Shown here piece by piece: positions 21,289 to 30,007 of a stretch of DNA of 31,246 bases. Origin of the DNA: a virus; the IMG/VR virus record IMGVR_UViG_3300033153_005453, positions 1 to 31,246 of that record; one strand, 5' to 3'. Below the pieces are notes generated by a model, which saw only the letters and a list, made by a program, of their open reading frames with translations, searched no databases and was not told the DNA's origin. How positions within the stretch are numbered: position 1 is the stretch's first letter; each line of letters begins with the position of its first letter. Position numbers and translations under genes: made by a program.

Positions 21289-22786
21289 AATATAGATTTA
21301 CGGTAACGTCTATTGTTGTTGAAGATGCTGTGTCAACCTTGATAAAAGTTGAGAAATAATCAGCCAGAACATGTGTTTGACTTACAACATTTGTTACACC
21401 TGTTGCTATAATAACCCAAGTAGGACTACCAGTAAGTACTGTATTATGAGAATCCTTTGTTGCATAAATTGTGATAGATGCATCTGCTGGTACGGTAACA
21501 ACAATATCAGAATTCTTACGTAATGGAATTCTATTTTGATTACCAGAAGTCCCAATTGTATAACTACGTGGGACTGATTCATCAGGTGCGTCTTCCCTTA
21601 CTCCATAATAGTCCATAGTGTTATTTCCGTATTGAAAATTACCCATAGTCTCACCTAAAATATATCGATCAATTAATACACCATATGCAAGTGTCCCATC
21701 ATACTGAGCACCAGTATTTTGTGTTGTTAATGTTTGTCCTTCATCTGTAATAGAAACACCAGCAACAGTTAATTCAGTTACTAAAGGATTTTCATAATAG
21801 AGTGTTAATATGGTAGCTCCAACTAATCTAATTTTAAATCTGTCATTATTGCTAATAGATCCTGTAATATTGATGTAGGATTCTGGTAAGAACCCATCAG
21901 TGCTGAAATCACCAGCATCCCTTGTGATTGTGTAAGGATCAGCATTATTAAATGATATGTTTGGTGTACCTGATAGACTCGCACCGCCAGTATCAGAATG
22001 AACAAAGAATACAAATGAGTCTGATAATTGGAATGGTGTTGATATTTCAAGAATTGCCACATTTGCAGGACGAATTCTATCTAAGAAATATTCGCGTATG
22101 TAAGTAAGTATTTCAAATTCTTCAGTATTATCATACGAATATGCATTACCATCTTCAACATATGGTGCAGTGAATAAATCAAAATCTTCGGATGTTACTG
22201 AAATTTTTACATAAGGAACTTTAATAAAATTTACAAGATCAATTACTTTATATGAAGATCCATATATTTGTCTTTGTGGGTATATGTTACCTTGAAGATC
22301 AACTAAATCAATATAAATTTTATCATTTCGGTAATATTCATTATCACCATTAATAGTATCATATAAACCTAAATCAAATGTTGCTCCTAATTCATTGGTA
22401 AGTGTATATATAGAAGAAGGGGAAGCATACCAATCTGGATTAACAATCCAATATTCTTTAATTTCAACTTCCCAACCAATTAATCTAAACACACGTTCTA
22501 ATGATTTCTTAGTACCTTTAGAACGATAAAGAGTTACCACATCTCTTAAATAATGTCTTTTTCTTTCATCAGACATATTACGTGGGAATTCTACATCAAA
22601 CTGTTTAGCTAAATTATCTAATTGTGATTCTTTGATTAATGCAAAATCATTGTATGTTTGAAAATCATCAATAGCTGTTTTAAAATTATCAAGAAGTTCA
22701 CCAATACTATCCATAAATTCATCTAAAGACAAATTACCTTGTTGTGATTGAGGTAAATATTTTTTTAAGTTATCTTGTAAAGACAT
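21287..22786 (-). CDS. Baseplate wedge protein, tail protein I-like with inserted modules
   Basis: This is a 499-residue protein. Residues 1-250 match the P2 gpI/Phage_tail_I pattern. LDNLAKQFDVEFPRNMSDER then RHYLRDVVTLYRSKGTKKSL and VFRLIGWEVEI are the hallmark segments, and LDRIRPANVAILEI closes the domain. In P2-type tails gpI bridges gpJ and the fibre. Residues about 270-347 carry the fibre-type beta module (DPYTITRDAGDFSTDGF, ISNNDRF), and a further beta domain follows (NRIPLRKNSDIVVTVPADAS). It starts with a TAATG overlap from the gp6/J-like gene. The order J, I, accessory, fibre matches P2-like tail logic inside a T4-like genome. Confidence 0.75.
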   Translation of the reverse strand: MSLQDNLKKYLPQSQQGNLSLDEFMDSIGELLDNFKTAIDDFQTYNDFALIKESQLDNLAKQFDVEFPRNMSDERKRHYLRDVVTLYRSKGTKKSLERVFRLIGWEVEIKEYWIVNPDWYASPSSIYTLTNELGATFDLGLYDTINGDNEYYRNDKIYIDLVDLQGNIYPQRQIYGSSYKVIDLVNFIKVPYVKISVTSEDFDLFTAPYVEDGNAYSYDNTEEFEILTYIREYFLDRIRPANVAILEISTPFQLSDSFVFFVHSDTGGASLSGTPNISFNNADPYTITRDAGDFSTDGFLPESYINITGSISNNDRFKIRLVGATILTLYYENPLVTELTVAGVSITDEGQTLTTQNTGAQYDGTLAYGVLIDRYILGETMGNFQYGNNTMDYYGVREDAPDESVPRSYTIGTSGNQNRIPLRKNSDIVVTVPADASITIYATKDSHNTVLTGSPTWVIIATGVTNVVSQTHVLADYFSTFIKVDTASSTTIDVTVNLY

Positions 22787-25700
22787 TAATTAATAATCTC
22801 AATAGTCGATAAAAGTTCAGTGACATCAACATAATTAGTTTTTGGTAAAGAATATGAGAATGCTTGTCTTTCATTAGAAGTAAAGTTTTGTTCAACGTTC
22901 TGTTGATATCTTATATAATAATCATCATCTGCTAAAAGTGGAATTGTTACTACACCTGTTATGTAATCAACTGTACCACCATAAATATTTCCTGCACCAT
23001 CATCTGTTGCAATAATAGTTCCATCTGTTTCAATAATTTCTATACTACTTGGATAGAATAATTGATTACTTTCTGGATTATTAAGAACAGATAATGGTAA
23101 TTGTACTGGTATATTAATTGCAGCATTAGCAAGAATTGTTGTTCCTGTGTTTGTAATGAAGAATCCTTCATCATAATAAAATGATTGTTTTTCATGACTT
23201 TGTATATAATCGTTTGAATTGGCAGTTATTCTTAAATGGGATTGCCCAACATAAACTGTCCCTGCGGTATTATCTTTGTATACAGGATGAATTCTGATAG
23301 AAGTACATGTTTCTGGTACAACGAATGATTCTTCATATAAATCTAAAGTAGCAGTATATGTTTTTATGGTAGTTGCTGGATCAACAATCCATGCAGCATT
23401 TGTGACATCATATGCTCCAAACCCCGCTGTGCTTAATGACCCTTCTTGTGCTCTCCAACCAAAAGTATAGGCAGTACCACTATGTATATTGTTTATTGTT
23501 TGTGATACCGTTTCTCCTGCGGCAGAACCAGCAAATGTAACTGTATCAACAGTTAAAAAACCATCAGAGTCATTAAGAGAATCTGGTGTTATTGTAGTAC
23601 CTGTTTTAATCCATACAGTATTATTTAATTCTTCGTTATATAGTAATCTGTTTTCAATAGCACGTTCGCCGTATGTTAATAATAATGGTTTTGAAGTTGT
23701 TCTTATATATTTTCCAACAGCACCTTTGTTCTCAGCTTGTAAACCAAATGCTGTTATAGTCCCTGTTAATGTACCGTCAGCAGCACCACCTAATGTACTT
23801 GAATAAGCAGGATATAAACCCATTTCAACCACATTGTTAGTTATGTTATTTTGTAACGTGACACTAATTCTCCAATAATCAATAAAATCATCAGTGACAA
23901 TAGTTGGGACTGAACCAGAAATCCATGCAGTTGCACCTGTTTGTGTGTTTATTGAAACGAAAGATTGTATTGAACTACCACCACTTTGTTTTATATATAA
24001 AGCAGGGAATCTTGACGTGTCAGAATCTTTTTTAATAAACACCGAAACGGTTTTATAATTATTATCTAACGTCATTGATGCTGTTTGTAAAATATTAGAT
24101 GTGATTACTGCATCAGTATCATTCAATGTTGTTGCAACAGTTAATCCATTAGGTGCAACATCAGCATCAGGTGTTATAGTCATAGTACCAGTAAGTGACC
24201 ATACAGCATCATCTAATTCTTCACTATGAATTAATAAATTTTCAGCAGTACTATTGTCTCTTGCTAACGTAATGACGTTAGACACAACAGAAGGAATAAC
24301 ATTCAAATCTAACCTAATATATTGTAATAATTTACCAACAACTTCTGTTACAGTATCACCACCTTGCGCTGTATATGAATATGGAACATCATTAAGAAGA
24401 ATAGTATAAACATTACCATCTGCACCATAAGTAAAGGTGATATCAATATCATTTACTGATTCCCAAGGAGTAGAAAAAGCGTATAATGCTTTGATATCAA
24501 TATTGATATAATCAGAAATTAATCTTGTTATACCATTTTTTACAATTGTTAAAAGATGGAAGTGATCGACTACTTCAGAATGATTGGTATTTTTACCTAA
24601 AGTACCTTCGGCAAATTCAAAATAATCTACCATATCATTCTTAAGGACATCATAAATTTCACTGCTTGACGCGGTTAATGTAGGACTACGTTTTATTTTC
24701 AATTCAATTTGTAATGGTATTACTGTTGCTGCTTCGTATATTGTTTGTGATGTAACAATTTTATAGTTATCAACATAGTTGTCTAATATTGATAACTCAT
24801 TAGAAGACAATGCTAATCCATCATTAGTTAAATATATAATATAAACATTATTAGCATTAATGACAGATATACCAATTTCTTCTTCACCATAAACATTAGA
24901 ATCAACAATACCACCAATACCAGATCTGTTCACCCAAAAAATATAATCATTTTTAGATGCTGCTCTATTAGCTGTCCTGACATACGAAGGTGCGTTTTTC
25001 TTAACTTCATCAATTGTTTCTTCATTTAACCCACTATCAATCGTAGTTGTGTTAGTTAAAGTATATTTGTATGTATCTGATGAAGCATCAATTAGCTCTG
25101 TGGCATAATCATCAAATACAAAATTATTATCAGTAGTTAGAACTTCAACAGAATTACCAGAAGATTCTATGTATTTTACAGTTAATATACCCGTTGGCTT
25201 TTCACCAGAAGTACCATCACCAAATAACAATCTTAATCCATTATTGGTATTATTAAGATCATATACTTCATCAGTTGCCTCTGCGAAACTTAAAGAATCA
25301 ATAGGTGCTTCATCACCAACCCGTTCTATAACATCTGTGAATGTTTGAGTGGCTGTATAAATGTAAAAACTTGTATTCTCTATATTCAAATAATCTTCAA
25401 TTTCTATATAGTCATTCAGATACAAAGAACCAGTAATATCAGAAGGATCATAAGTTAATGAAACTAAAGTGCCTTCCTTTATGGTAAATGTGTATGGGTA
25501 TACTTGTGTTGAGAGCAATGTAATATCATCAGTATTAACAAAAACATCATCACCAAAAGTTAATTTTGAATATTTTGGTATAGTGATAGTGTCTGTGTTT
25601 TGTACCGGAATACCATTACCATCAACTAATGTTAACGAAAGTGTACCTGATGCAGACACTTTTCTTCGTGGTCTATAACCAATAGAATTTACGATAGCAT

Positions 25701-25920
25701 TAACAGATGTTTCTAATTTTGCAGTAGGTAAGAAATTTTCCTGACTTCTGCGTTCAAGCATATACATCATCTGATCTGTAATAGCAGCAACAACTTGAAT
25801 CAATACTTGACCAGTGGAACTCATATAAGCATCTTTCCACTCATCTTTCGCTGATACCAATCTGGTAACTTCTTGTACTAATTCATCGTATGAATATTTT
25901 GTGTAGTCAAAATTAGCCAT
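22786..25920 (-). CDS. Baseplate wedge protein, gp6/J-like, with two inserted lectin-like modules
   Basis: This 1044-residue protein is much longer than T4 gp6 (660). The N-terminal part (MANFDYTKYSYDELVQEVTR, VVAAITDQMMYMLERRSQEN, VNAIVNSIGYRPRR) and LRLLFGDGTSGEKPTG are typical of gp6/Mu gp47/gpJ proteins that form the baseplate wedge ring. Residues about 559-745 and 754-910 are two related modules (NLLIHSEELDDAVWSLTG; NRLLYNEELNNTVWIKTG). Each has a Pro-Asp-x-Gly-hydrophobic-T pattern, and the first ends QAENKGAVGKYIRTTS, resembling phage spike or concanavalin-like domains. Start ATG 25920 follows GGAG and shares one base with the HEN5 stop; the longer frame enters HEN5. Confidence 0.82.
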   Translation of the reverse strand: MANFDYTKYSYDELVQEVTRLVSAKDEWKDAYMSSTGQVLIQVVAAITDQMMYMLERRSQENFLPTAKLETSVNAIVNSIGYRPRRKVSASGTLSLTLVDGNGIPVQNTDTITIPKYSKLTFGDDVFVNTDDITLLSTQVYPYTFTIKEGTLVSLTYDPSDITGSLYLNDYIEIEDYLNIENTSFYIYTATQTFTDVIERVGDEAPIDSLSFAEATDEVYDLNNTNNGLRLLFGDGTSGEKPTGILTVKYIESSGNSVEVLTTDNNFVFDDYATELIDASSDTYKYTLTNTTTIDSGLNEETIDEVKKNAPSYVRTANRAASKNDYIFWVNRSGIGGIVDSNVYGEEEIGISVINANNVYIIYLTNDGLALSSNELSILDNYVDNYKIVTSQTIYEAATVIPLQIELKIKRSPTLTASSSEIYDVLKNDMVDYFEFAEGTLGKNTNHSEVVDHFHLLTIVKNGITRLISDYINIDIKALYAFSTPWESVNDIDITFTYGADGNVYTILLNDVPYSYTAQGGDTVTEVVGKLLQYIRLDLNVIPSVVSNVITLARDNSTAENLLIHSEELDDAVWSLTGTMTITPDADVAPNGLTVATTLNDTDAVITSNILQTASMTLDNNYKTVSVFIKKDSDTSRFPALYIKQSGGSSIQSFVSINTQTGATAWISGSVPTIVTDDFIDYWRISVTLQNNITNNVVEMGLYPAYSSTLGGAADGTLTGTITAFGLQAENKGAVGKYIRTTSKPLLLTYGERAIENRLLYNEELNNTVWIKTGTTITPDSLNDSDGFLTVDTVTFAGSAAGETVSQTINNIHSGTAYTFGWRAQEGSLSTAGFGAYDVTNAAWIVDPATTIKTYTATLDLYEESFVVPETCTSIRIHPVYKDNTAGTVYVGQSHLRITANSNDYIQSHEKQSFYYDEGFFITNTGTTILANAAINIPVQLPLSVLNNPESNQLFYPSSIEIIETDGTIIATDDGAGNIYGGTVDYITGVVTIPLLADDDYYIRYQQNVEQNFTSNERQAFSYSLPKTNYVDVTELLSTIEIIN

Positions 25921-26546
25921 TATACATATCTCCAATAATAACCACATGAGCAAAAATTATTTACTACTGCTTTTTGTATAGTTGTTTTATTTACTTTCAT
26001 TTCTTTTGCCGCTTCTTTTGCACTAAAATATATAGCTATTTCTTCACCATTATTCTTATCTATCTGTATTACTTTTTTACATCGTTTATTTAAAATTCCA
26101 ATTTTACCAAACATTGAATTTTTGTTGCCTGTTCTTCTTGATGCACTTTTACTTAATTTGCTTTTAGTTTCAGATGAAACTAATTTACCTTTATGAGCTA
26201 ATCCGATCTTTCTTTTATGTTCTTCTGATTTAGGAGCAAGTGTACGTATTCCATACGTTCCGTCACCACCCAATGTTGAATTATAACCATTTTTAAATGT
26301 ATCTAACTCAGAAATATAATATTTTTCTAATTCTTTACCTTCACTCGGATTTACACATGTATCTATAACTCTAAACGAAAAAGTGTCTCTCCCATATTTT
26401 GCTATAGCTTGATGAATTTTGAATTTTGAATTACCAATCTTGTTAGCTGACATCATGTGTTCTTTCCATCTAATAATTGGATCACGCTTGGTATATCCAA
26501 CATACTTCTTAAAATTCGTCAAATTTGTTATCAAATATATATACAT
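25920..26546 (-). CDS. GIY-YIG homing endonuclease between spike and wedge genes (HEN5)
   Basis: This 208-residue protein opens MYIYLITNLTNFKKYVGYT, then RWKEH and a Glu in GKELEKYYISELDT. NUMOD3-type segments are KSEEHKRKIGLAHKGK and SSETKSKLSKSASRR. The tail is a NUMOD1-like domain, KKVIQIDKNNGEEIAIYFSA, closing GYYWRYV. It is a paralogue of HEN1 and HEN2. Start ATG 26546 is chosen because it begins the nuclease domain; the frame is open further upstream inside the spike gene. The stop overlaps the wedge gene start (TAATG). A GATAAATA octamer lies five bases before the ATG and no ribosome-binding site is visible. Confidence 0.92.
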   Translation of the reverse strand: MYIYLITNLTNFKKYVGYTKRDPIIRWKEHMMSANKIGNSKFKIHQAIAKYGRDTFSFRVIDTCVNPSEGKELEKYYISELDTFKNGYNSTLGGDGTYGIRTLAPKSEEHKRKIGLAHKGKLVSSETKSKLSKSASRRTGNKNSMFGKIGILNKRCKKVIQIDKNNGEEIAIYFSAKEAAKEMKVNKTTIQKAVVNNFCSCGYYWRYV

Positions 26547-26551
26547 ATGTC

Positions 26552-26559
26552 TATTTATC
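26552..26559 (-). promoter_or_regulatory. Late promoter octamer five bases before HEN5
   Basis: GATAAATA on the minus strand, overlapping the TGA stop of the spike gene and separated from the HEN5 ATG by exactly five bases. Same geometry as at 21281 and 12282. Confidence 0.42.
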
Positions 26560-27379
26560 AATTTAGATTTATGGTTGGTGCTGTAACTGTAACTGCACCA
26601 CCAGCAGAAATCGTTACTGTTCCACCTGTTGTGATAGAGCAATTGTTACCAACATTAATGTCATAATTACTACCGACATCAATTTTTCCATTAGTTCCAA
26701 CCTTCACTCCATGTTCTCCACTAGTAGTTGTATTCTGATTTCCTTTCACTTCAATGTTATCATCACCAATAATTACTGTAGTTTTCGTAGCTGCTACGTG
26801 TTCTACAACATTACCATTATTGTCAGTTTCGATTCGTGTTCCACTAGGATGGTATACATGGAATCTGACATTATCAGGAGTATCATCTATTTCAATGACA
26901 ATCCCTGTTTCAGATCTGAATACTTTATTCTTTGGATAGACAGAAGCATACGCACTATTAGGTTCATCCCATGACCCACCAAATGCTGTTGAAACTCCCT
27001 TAGAAGTTGCTGCATTAATCGCAGCTACAGTCCCATCATCCTTCCTTGATAACGTAGGGATGTCTGGTACATCGTTTTGTATTGCAGGAGCAGAAGCAAA
27101 ATATACAGGATAACGAAAGTCACCATTCTCAAAGAAACAAAAAACATGACTATCCACAATAGGTACTGCGGCACTTCCTACATTCGCTGCACCACCAAAT
27201 GTTGAATCAGCAGGAATAGCCCAAGGAAGAACATTGTCATCAACATGCTCAAACATAGGATAAACCTTAATGCGAATGCGACCACTTTCTGTAGGATCAC
27301 TGACATCAATTACTACTCCCCTATAAAAACCATCAAATATATCAGTAGATTTTTCAATATCAAATGCACGATTAAACAT
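26558..27379 (-). CDS. Baseplate central spike (gp5/gpV-like)
   Basis: This 273-residue protein has an N-terminal OB-fold-like domain (about 13-100: FDGFYRGVVIDVSDPTESGR, PWAIPADST, HVFCFFENGDFRYPVYF). The C-terminal beta-helix (about 155-273) has short repeats such as VKGNQNTTT, KIDVGSNYDINVG and GGTVTISAGGAVTV. This is the membrane-piercing spike below the hub. The lysozyme domain found in T4 gp5 is absent, as in P2 gpV, so cell-wall cutting must come from elsewhere. It starts where gp25 stops. The predicted order spike, HEN5, wedge shows the HEN breaking a tight operon. Confidence 0.85.
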   Translation of the reverse strand: MFNRAFDIEKSTDIFDGFYRGVVIDVSDPTESGRIRIKVYPMFEHVDDNVLPWAIPADSTFGGAANVGSAAVPIVDSHVFCFFENGDFRYPVYFASAPAIQNDVPDIPTLSRKDDGTVAAINAATSKGVSTAFGGSWDEPNSAYASVYPKNKVFRSETGIVIEIDDTPDNVRFHVYHPSGTRIETDNNGNVVEHVAATKTTVIIGDDNIEVKGNQNTTTSGEHGVKVGTNGKIDVGSNYDINVGNNCSITTGGTVTISAGGAVTVTAPTINLN

Positions 27380-27753
27380 TATTTAGCTTTTAATCCTAAC
27401 GAAAATTCAGAATGCTCACTTGTTTCTTTAACAACATATTGTACAGTAACAGAATAAACATTTAAGTCATATAATGATTCTACCACAACATCAATTATAG
27501 AAATTCGATCTTCCCATAAATTTATTGCATCTTGAATCTCAGTTGCAATTAAATTTTCAGTAATATGATCCATTGGATCAAAAAGTACATATTTCAAATT
27601 TGATCCAAATTCAGGAAACATTATACGTTCGCCTGGAGTTGTTGATAATATTGTCTTAATAGATTGAACTATAGCAGCATTATCATTTTTTATATGAATG
27701 TTACCAGACGCTGTTATTAATAATCCAAAATCTAAATCTCTATAAACAGTCAT
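27379..27753 (-). CDS. Baseplate wedge protein gp25/GpW family
   Basis: This 124-residue protein has the gp25 pattern: DLDFGLLITASGNIHIKND, then AIVQSIKTILSTTPGERIMF with PEFGSNLKYVLFDP, where the E-R and P-x-x-G positions are strongly conserved. LWEDRISIIDVVVES follows. gp25 links wedge and sheath in contractile tails and is one of the best markers of such machines. It overlaps neighbours by one base at each end. AAGGA lies upstream of the ATG in the tail of the hub gene. Confidence 0.93.
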   Translation of the reverse strand: MTVYRDLDFGLLITASGNIHIKNDNAAIVQSIKTILSTTPGERIMFPEFGSNLKYVLFDPMDHITENLIATEIQDAINLWEDRISIIDVVVESLYDLNVYSVTVQYVVKETSEHSEFSLGLKAK

Positions 27754-28961
27754 TATTTTATATCCTTGCCTTTATTGGTTTTAACTAATCCTTTAACTTC
27801 TTTACTATTAATGCCGTTTCTGGTTAAGAATAAATGTGTTTGGAAATTATCATCACCAATACTAAACAAGTGTGCTACTTTCCATACTAACCAATACCCA
27901 GAATATGTTTCGTTTATAATTTCACCACTACGCACCCTTTTTGCAATTGGTATTTTCAAATTTATCAAATTACCAATATGTATATCAGTGTCACCATTAA
28001 TATATAGATCAATTTTCTGAACTGAATTAGCAGTAGTTAGTAAACGGTTTTCAATAACCGTTTCCGTATTTGTATTTCTACCACCATAGTACTGTTTTGA
28101 TGGTTTCATATGAGTTTCAGACATATAATACCAATCAGATAATTGGCGTTCATTTATATCAGTCAGTATTTTAGTAGCATTAACATACTTTTTTGTATTG
28201 TAATCAAAATATGTATACTTCGTACCAAATCCACTATCTAATAATGTTGGTATGTAATTATTATCAATTTTAAGAAAATTGTATCCATCTGATTCTTTAG
28301 TAAGTGTTAAATGCGTTATCTCTTTAACTGGTTTTTGATTGTAAAGACTATCAAATGTAGAAAACACAAAACGATTATCTAATGTTAAGAAATACACATA
28401 TCCACCAATATTAGTGATATTGGTGGAATTTTTAGTTAACCATCCAATCATGGTAGAATTAGTCCAACTTGGTTGTATTACATCATAAGATTTATTAGTT
28501 TCTTCTATATCTGTTTCGTCAAATTCCATTTCACTTATAATGTCTGCTAATACCACTGACATTTTATTATCTTTCCATGATTTGGAATGAGTTTCTTTTA
28601 TCATTTCTTCCCATTTATAATGAATCAGATCCACATTAAACAGAAGACTTTCTGTGTCAGCACCACTCAAACTATCAATTTTCATCGAAGCTAATTTGAA
28701 TTTACTAACAATACTCGATTCTTTTGTTAAACCGTAAGTTAAAGTAAACACATTATCAGGTACTATGGGATGCGAATTTATAAGAACTCCTACAGCATCA
28801 ATAAATTTAACATTAAGATATGTAGAATTCCCTATCATGTTTTCTATGATACTAACCGAACTAATTTCAAAAGAACTAATACGAGCATCAGGTCTTCCAT
28901 CATCTATTTCAAGCTTGATATAATAACGTTCTGATACACCCTTTTCAAATATAACAAGCAT
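27753..28961 (-). CDS. Baseplate hub protein (gp27/gpD-like)
   Basis: This 402-residue protein lies directly upstream of gp25 and the spike. The composition and order are those of hub proteins that form the trimeric platform for the spike: an early barrel (KLEIDDGRPDARISSFEISS, FTLTYGLTKESSIVSKFKLA), a middle helical part with SVVLADIISEMEFDE, and a late barrel (LYINGDTDIHIGNLINLKIP, GYWLVWKVAHLFSIGDDNFQ). The DIHIGNLINL-P then W-x-V-x-x-H pattern is typical of gp27/VgrG-type second barrels. No lysozyme or peptidase motif is visible. Evidence is layout plus operon position. Confidence 0.72.
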   Translation of the reverse strand: MLVIFEKGVSERYYIKLEIDDGRPDARISSFEISSVSIIENMIGNSTYLNVKFIDAVGVLINSHPIVPDNVFTLTYGLTKESSIVSKFKLASMKIDSLSGADTESLLFNVDLIHYKWEEMIKETHSKSWKDNKMSVVLADIISEMEFDETDIEETNKSYDVIQPSWTNSTMIGWLTKNSTNITNIGGYVYFLTLDNRFVFSTFDSLYNQKPVKEITHLTLTKESDGYNFLKIDNNYIPTLLDSGFGTKYTYFDYNTKKYVNATKILTDINERQLSDWYYMSETHMKPSKQYYGGRNTNTETVIENRLLTTANSVQKIDLYINGDTDIHIGNLINLKIPIAKRVRSGEIINETYSGYWLVWKVAHLFSIGDDNFQTHLFLTRNGINSKEVKGLVKTNKGKDIK

Positions 28962-29323
28962 TAAACTATTGTTCTCTCGTCAAACACATTTTCAACGTTT
29001 CCTTTTACTTTTATGTTTTTGTTATAAAAATCAAAATAATCAGACAAAGATGGAATATATAAAATTTGACCAATATATAATTCAATAGTAACGTCAATGA
29101 TGTTGTTTCTGTCAGCAATCAACCACCAATAATATGGTGTTCCATATACTTCATATGATAACGTGTCTAATCTTGTTAGGTGGTGTTGTTTGACAACTGC
29201 TGTAGTTTCAAATGTCGGAAATGTATTATAATTGATATTAACTCTATCAAGAATATCAAATTCAAGATTATAATCTATTAAAATTTCGGTAAACAATAGT
29301 GTTCTGTTTTTAAGATTTTTCAT
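28961..29323 (-). CDS. LysM-like baseplate protein (gp53-type)
   Basis: This 120-residue protein contains HHLTRLDTLSYEVYGTPYYW then WLIADRNNIID and IGQILYIPS, the fold signature of LysM-like tail proteins (P2 gpX, T4 gp53). In T4, gp53 helps close the wedge ring around the hub. The N-terminal part (ILIDYNLEFDILDRVNINYN) is less conserved. AGAGGA precedes the start, two bases after the upstream gene. It shares one base with the hub start. Confidence 0.75.
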   Translation of the reverse strand: MKNLKNRTLLFTEILIDYNLEFDILDRVNINYNTFPTFETTAVVKQHHLTRLDTLSYEVYGTPYYWWLIADRNNIIDVTIELYIGQILYIPSLSDYFDFYNKNIKVKGNVENVFDERTIV

Positions 29324-29325
29324 CT

Positions 29326-30003
29326 TTATCCTCTAGTGCGTCCTACGGTAGTACCAAATCCACTATTACTACCACCAGCACCACGTATCCCCGCATACCC
29401 GATAGGATTTGCGGGTATGTAAGTCATAGTAACAGTAGCAGACATTGGATCAAAATTGGCATCAAGTTTATTACTGAATGCTACATTTACACTTTTGATA
29501 ATGACATCAGTAAAATATAATATTCTACCAAACGTAATTGTTACTTTTGGTGGAGCATTCCACCCCCATGCAGATGTTACATTCCCCGATGTTGCAGACC
29601 CTAATGTTTCTACTGGTGCTGCAAGTAACATAAGATTTTGAACAGGTTCAACTACATCAAGTTTACCAGAGTAATATGCATTAAATTCTAACTCAACGGT
29701 CAATTCTTGATTTTGTAATGATCTCCAATAACTTCTTTCTGAAAATCCCCTATCATAGTTTGCTTCCACTAAACCACTAAATTGTAAAATTTTGCCTTTG
29801 AATTTAAAGATATCAAATAACTCATTAACTTCATTGGCAGTACCAAATCCAAATGTTTCTGGTAAAACTGCACGTACACCGTTTGATATTAGTGGTTGCA
29901 TAATGTTTTTGTATTCTTCGCTACTATCGTTTAAGTTTTTTGCACTGGTTCTAATAGTAACAACTTGTTCTTCTGGTAATTTATGAACGTGGGGGATTGC
30001 CAT
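29326..30003 (-). CDS. Baseplate tail-tube junction protein (gp48/gp54-like)
   Basis: This 225-residue protein sits between the tape measure and LysM-like genes. It has LQFSGLVEANYDRGFSERSY, EFNAYYSGK, and a C-terminal segment WNAPPKVTITFGRILYFTDV, VNVAFSNKLDANFDPMSATV, TMTYIPANP. This PP-x-V-x-hydrophobic-x-F-G ... P-M-x-A-x-V-x-M-T pattern is found in tube-initiator and tube-like baseplate proteins. The tail is Gly-rich and flexible (GAGGSNSGFGTTVGRTRG). GGGAGG lies just ahead of the ATG. The precise equivalent in T4 (gp48 or gp54) cannot be decided from sequence alone. Confidence 0.55.
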   Translation of the reverse strand: MAIPHVHKLPEEQVVTIRTSAKNLNDSSEEYKNIMQPLISNGVRAVLPETFGFGTANEVNELFDIFKFKGKILQFSGLVEANYDRGFSERSYWRSLQNQELTVELEFNAYYSGKLDVVEPVQNLMLLAAPVETLGSATSGNVTSAWGWNAPPKVTITFGRILYFTDVIIKSVNVAFSNKLDANFDPMSATVTMTYIPANPIGYAGIRGAGGSNSGFGTTVGRTRG

Positions 30004-30007
30004 ATTA

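Noticed and set aside
23489-23806. 105-codon plus-strand frame opposite the wedge gene
   Set aside because: It is antisense to the lectin-like modules, with no promoter or ribosome-binding site.
26711-26974. Plus-strand frame opposite the spike gene
   Set aside because: The spike OB-fold and beta-helix fix the minus strand as coding.
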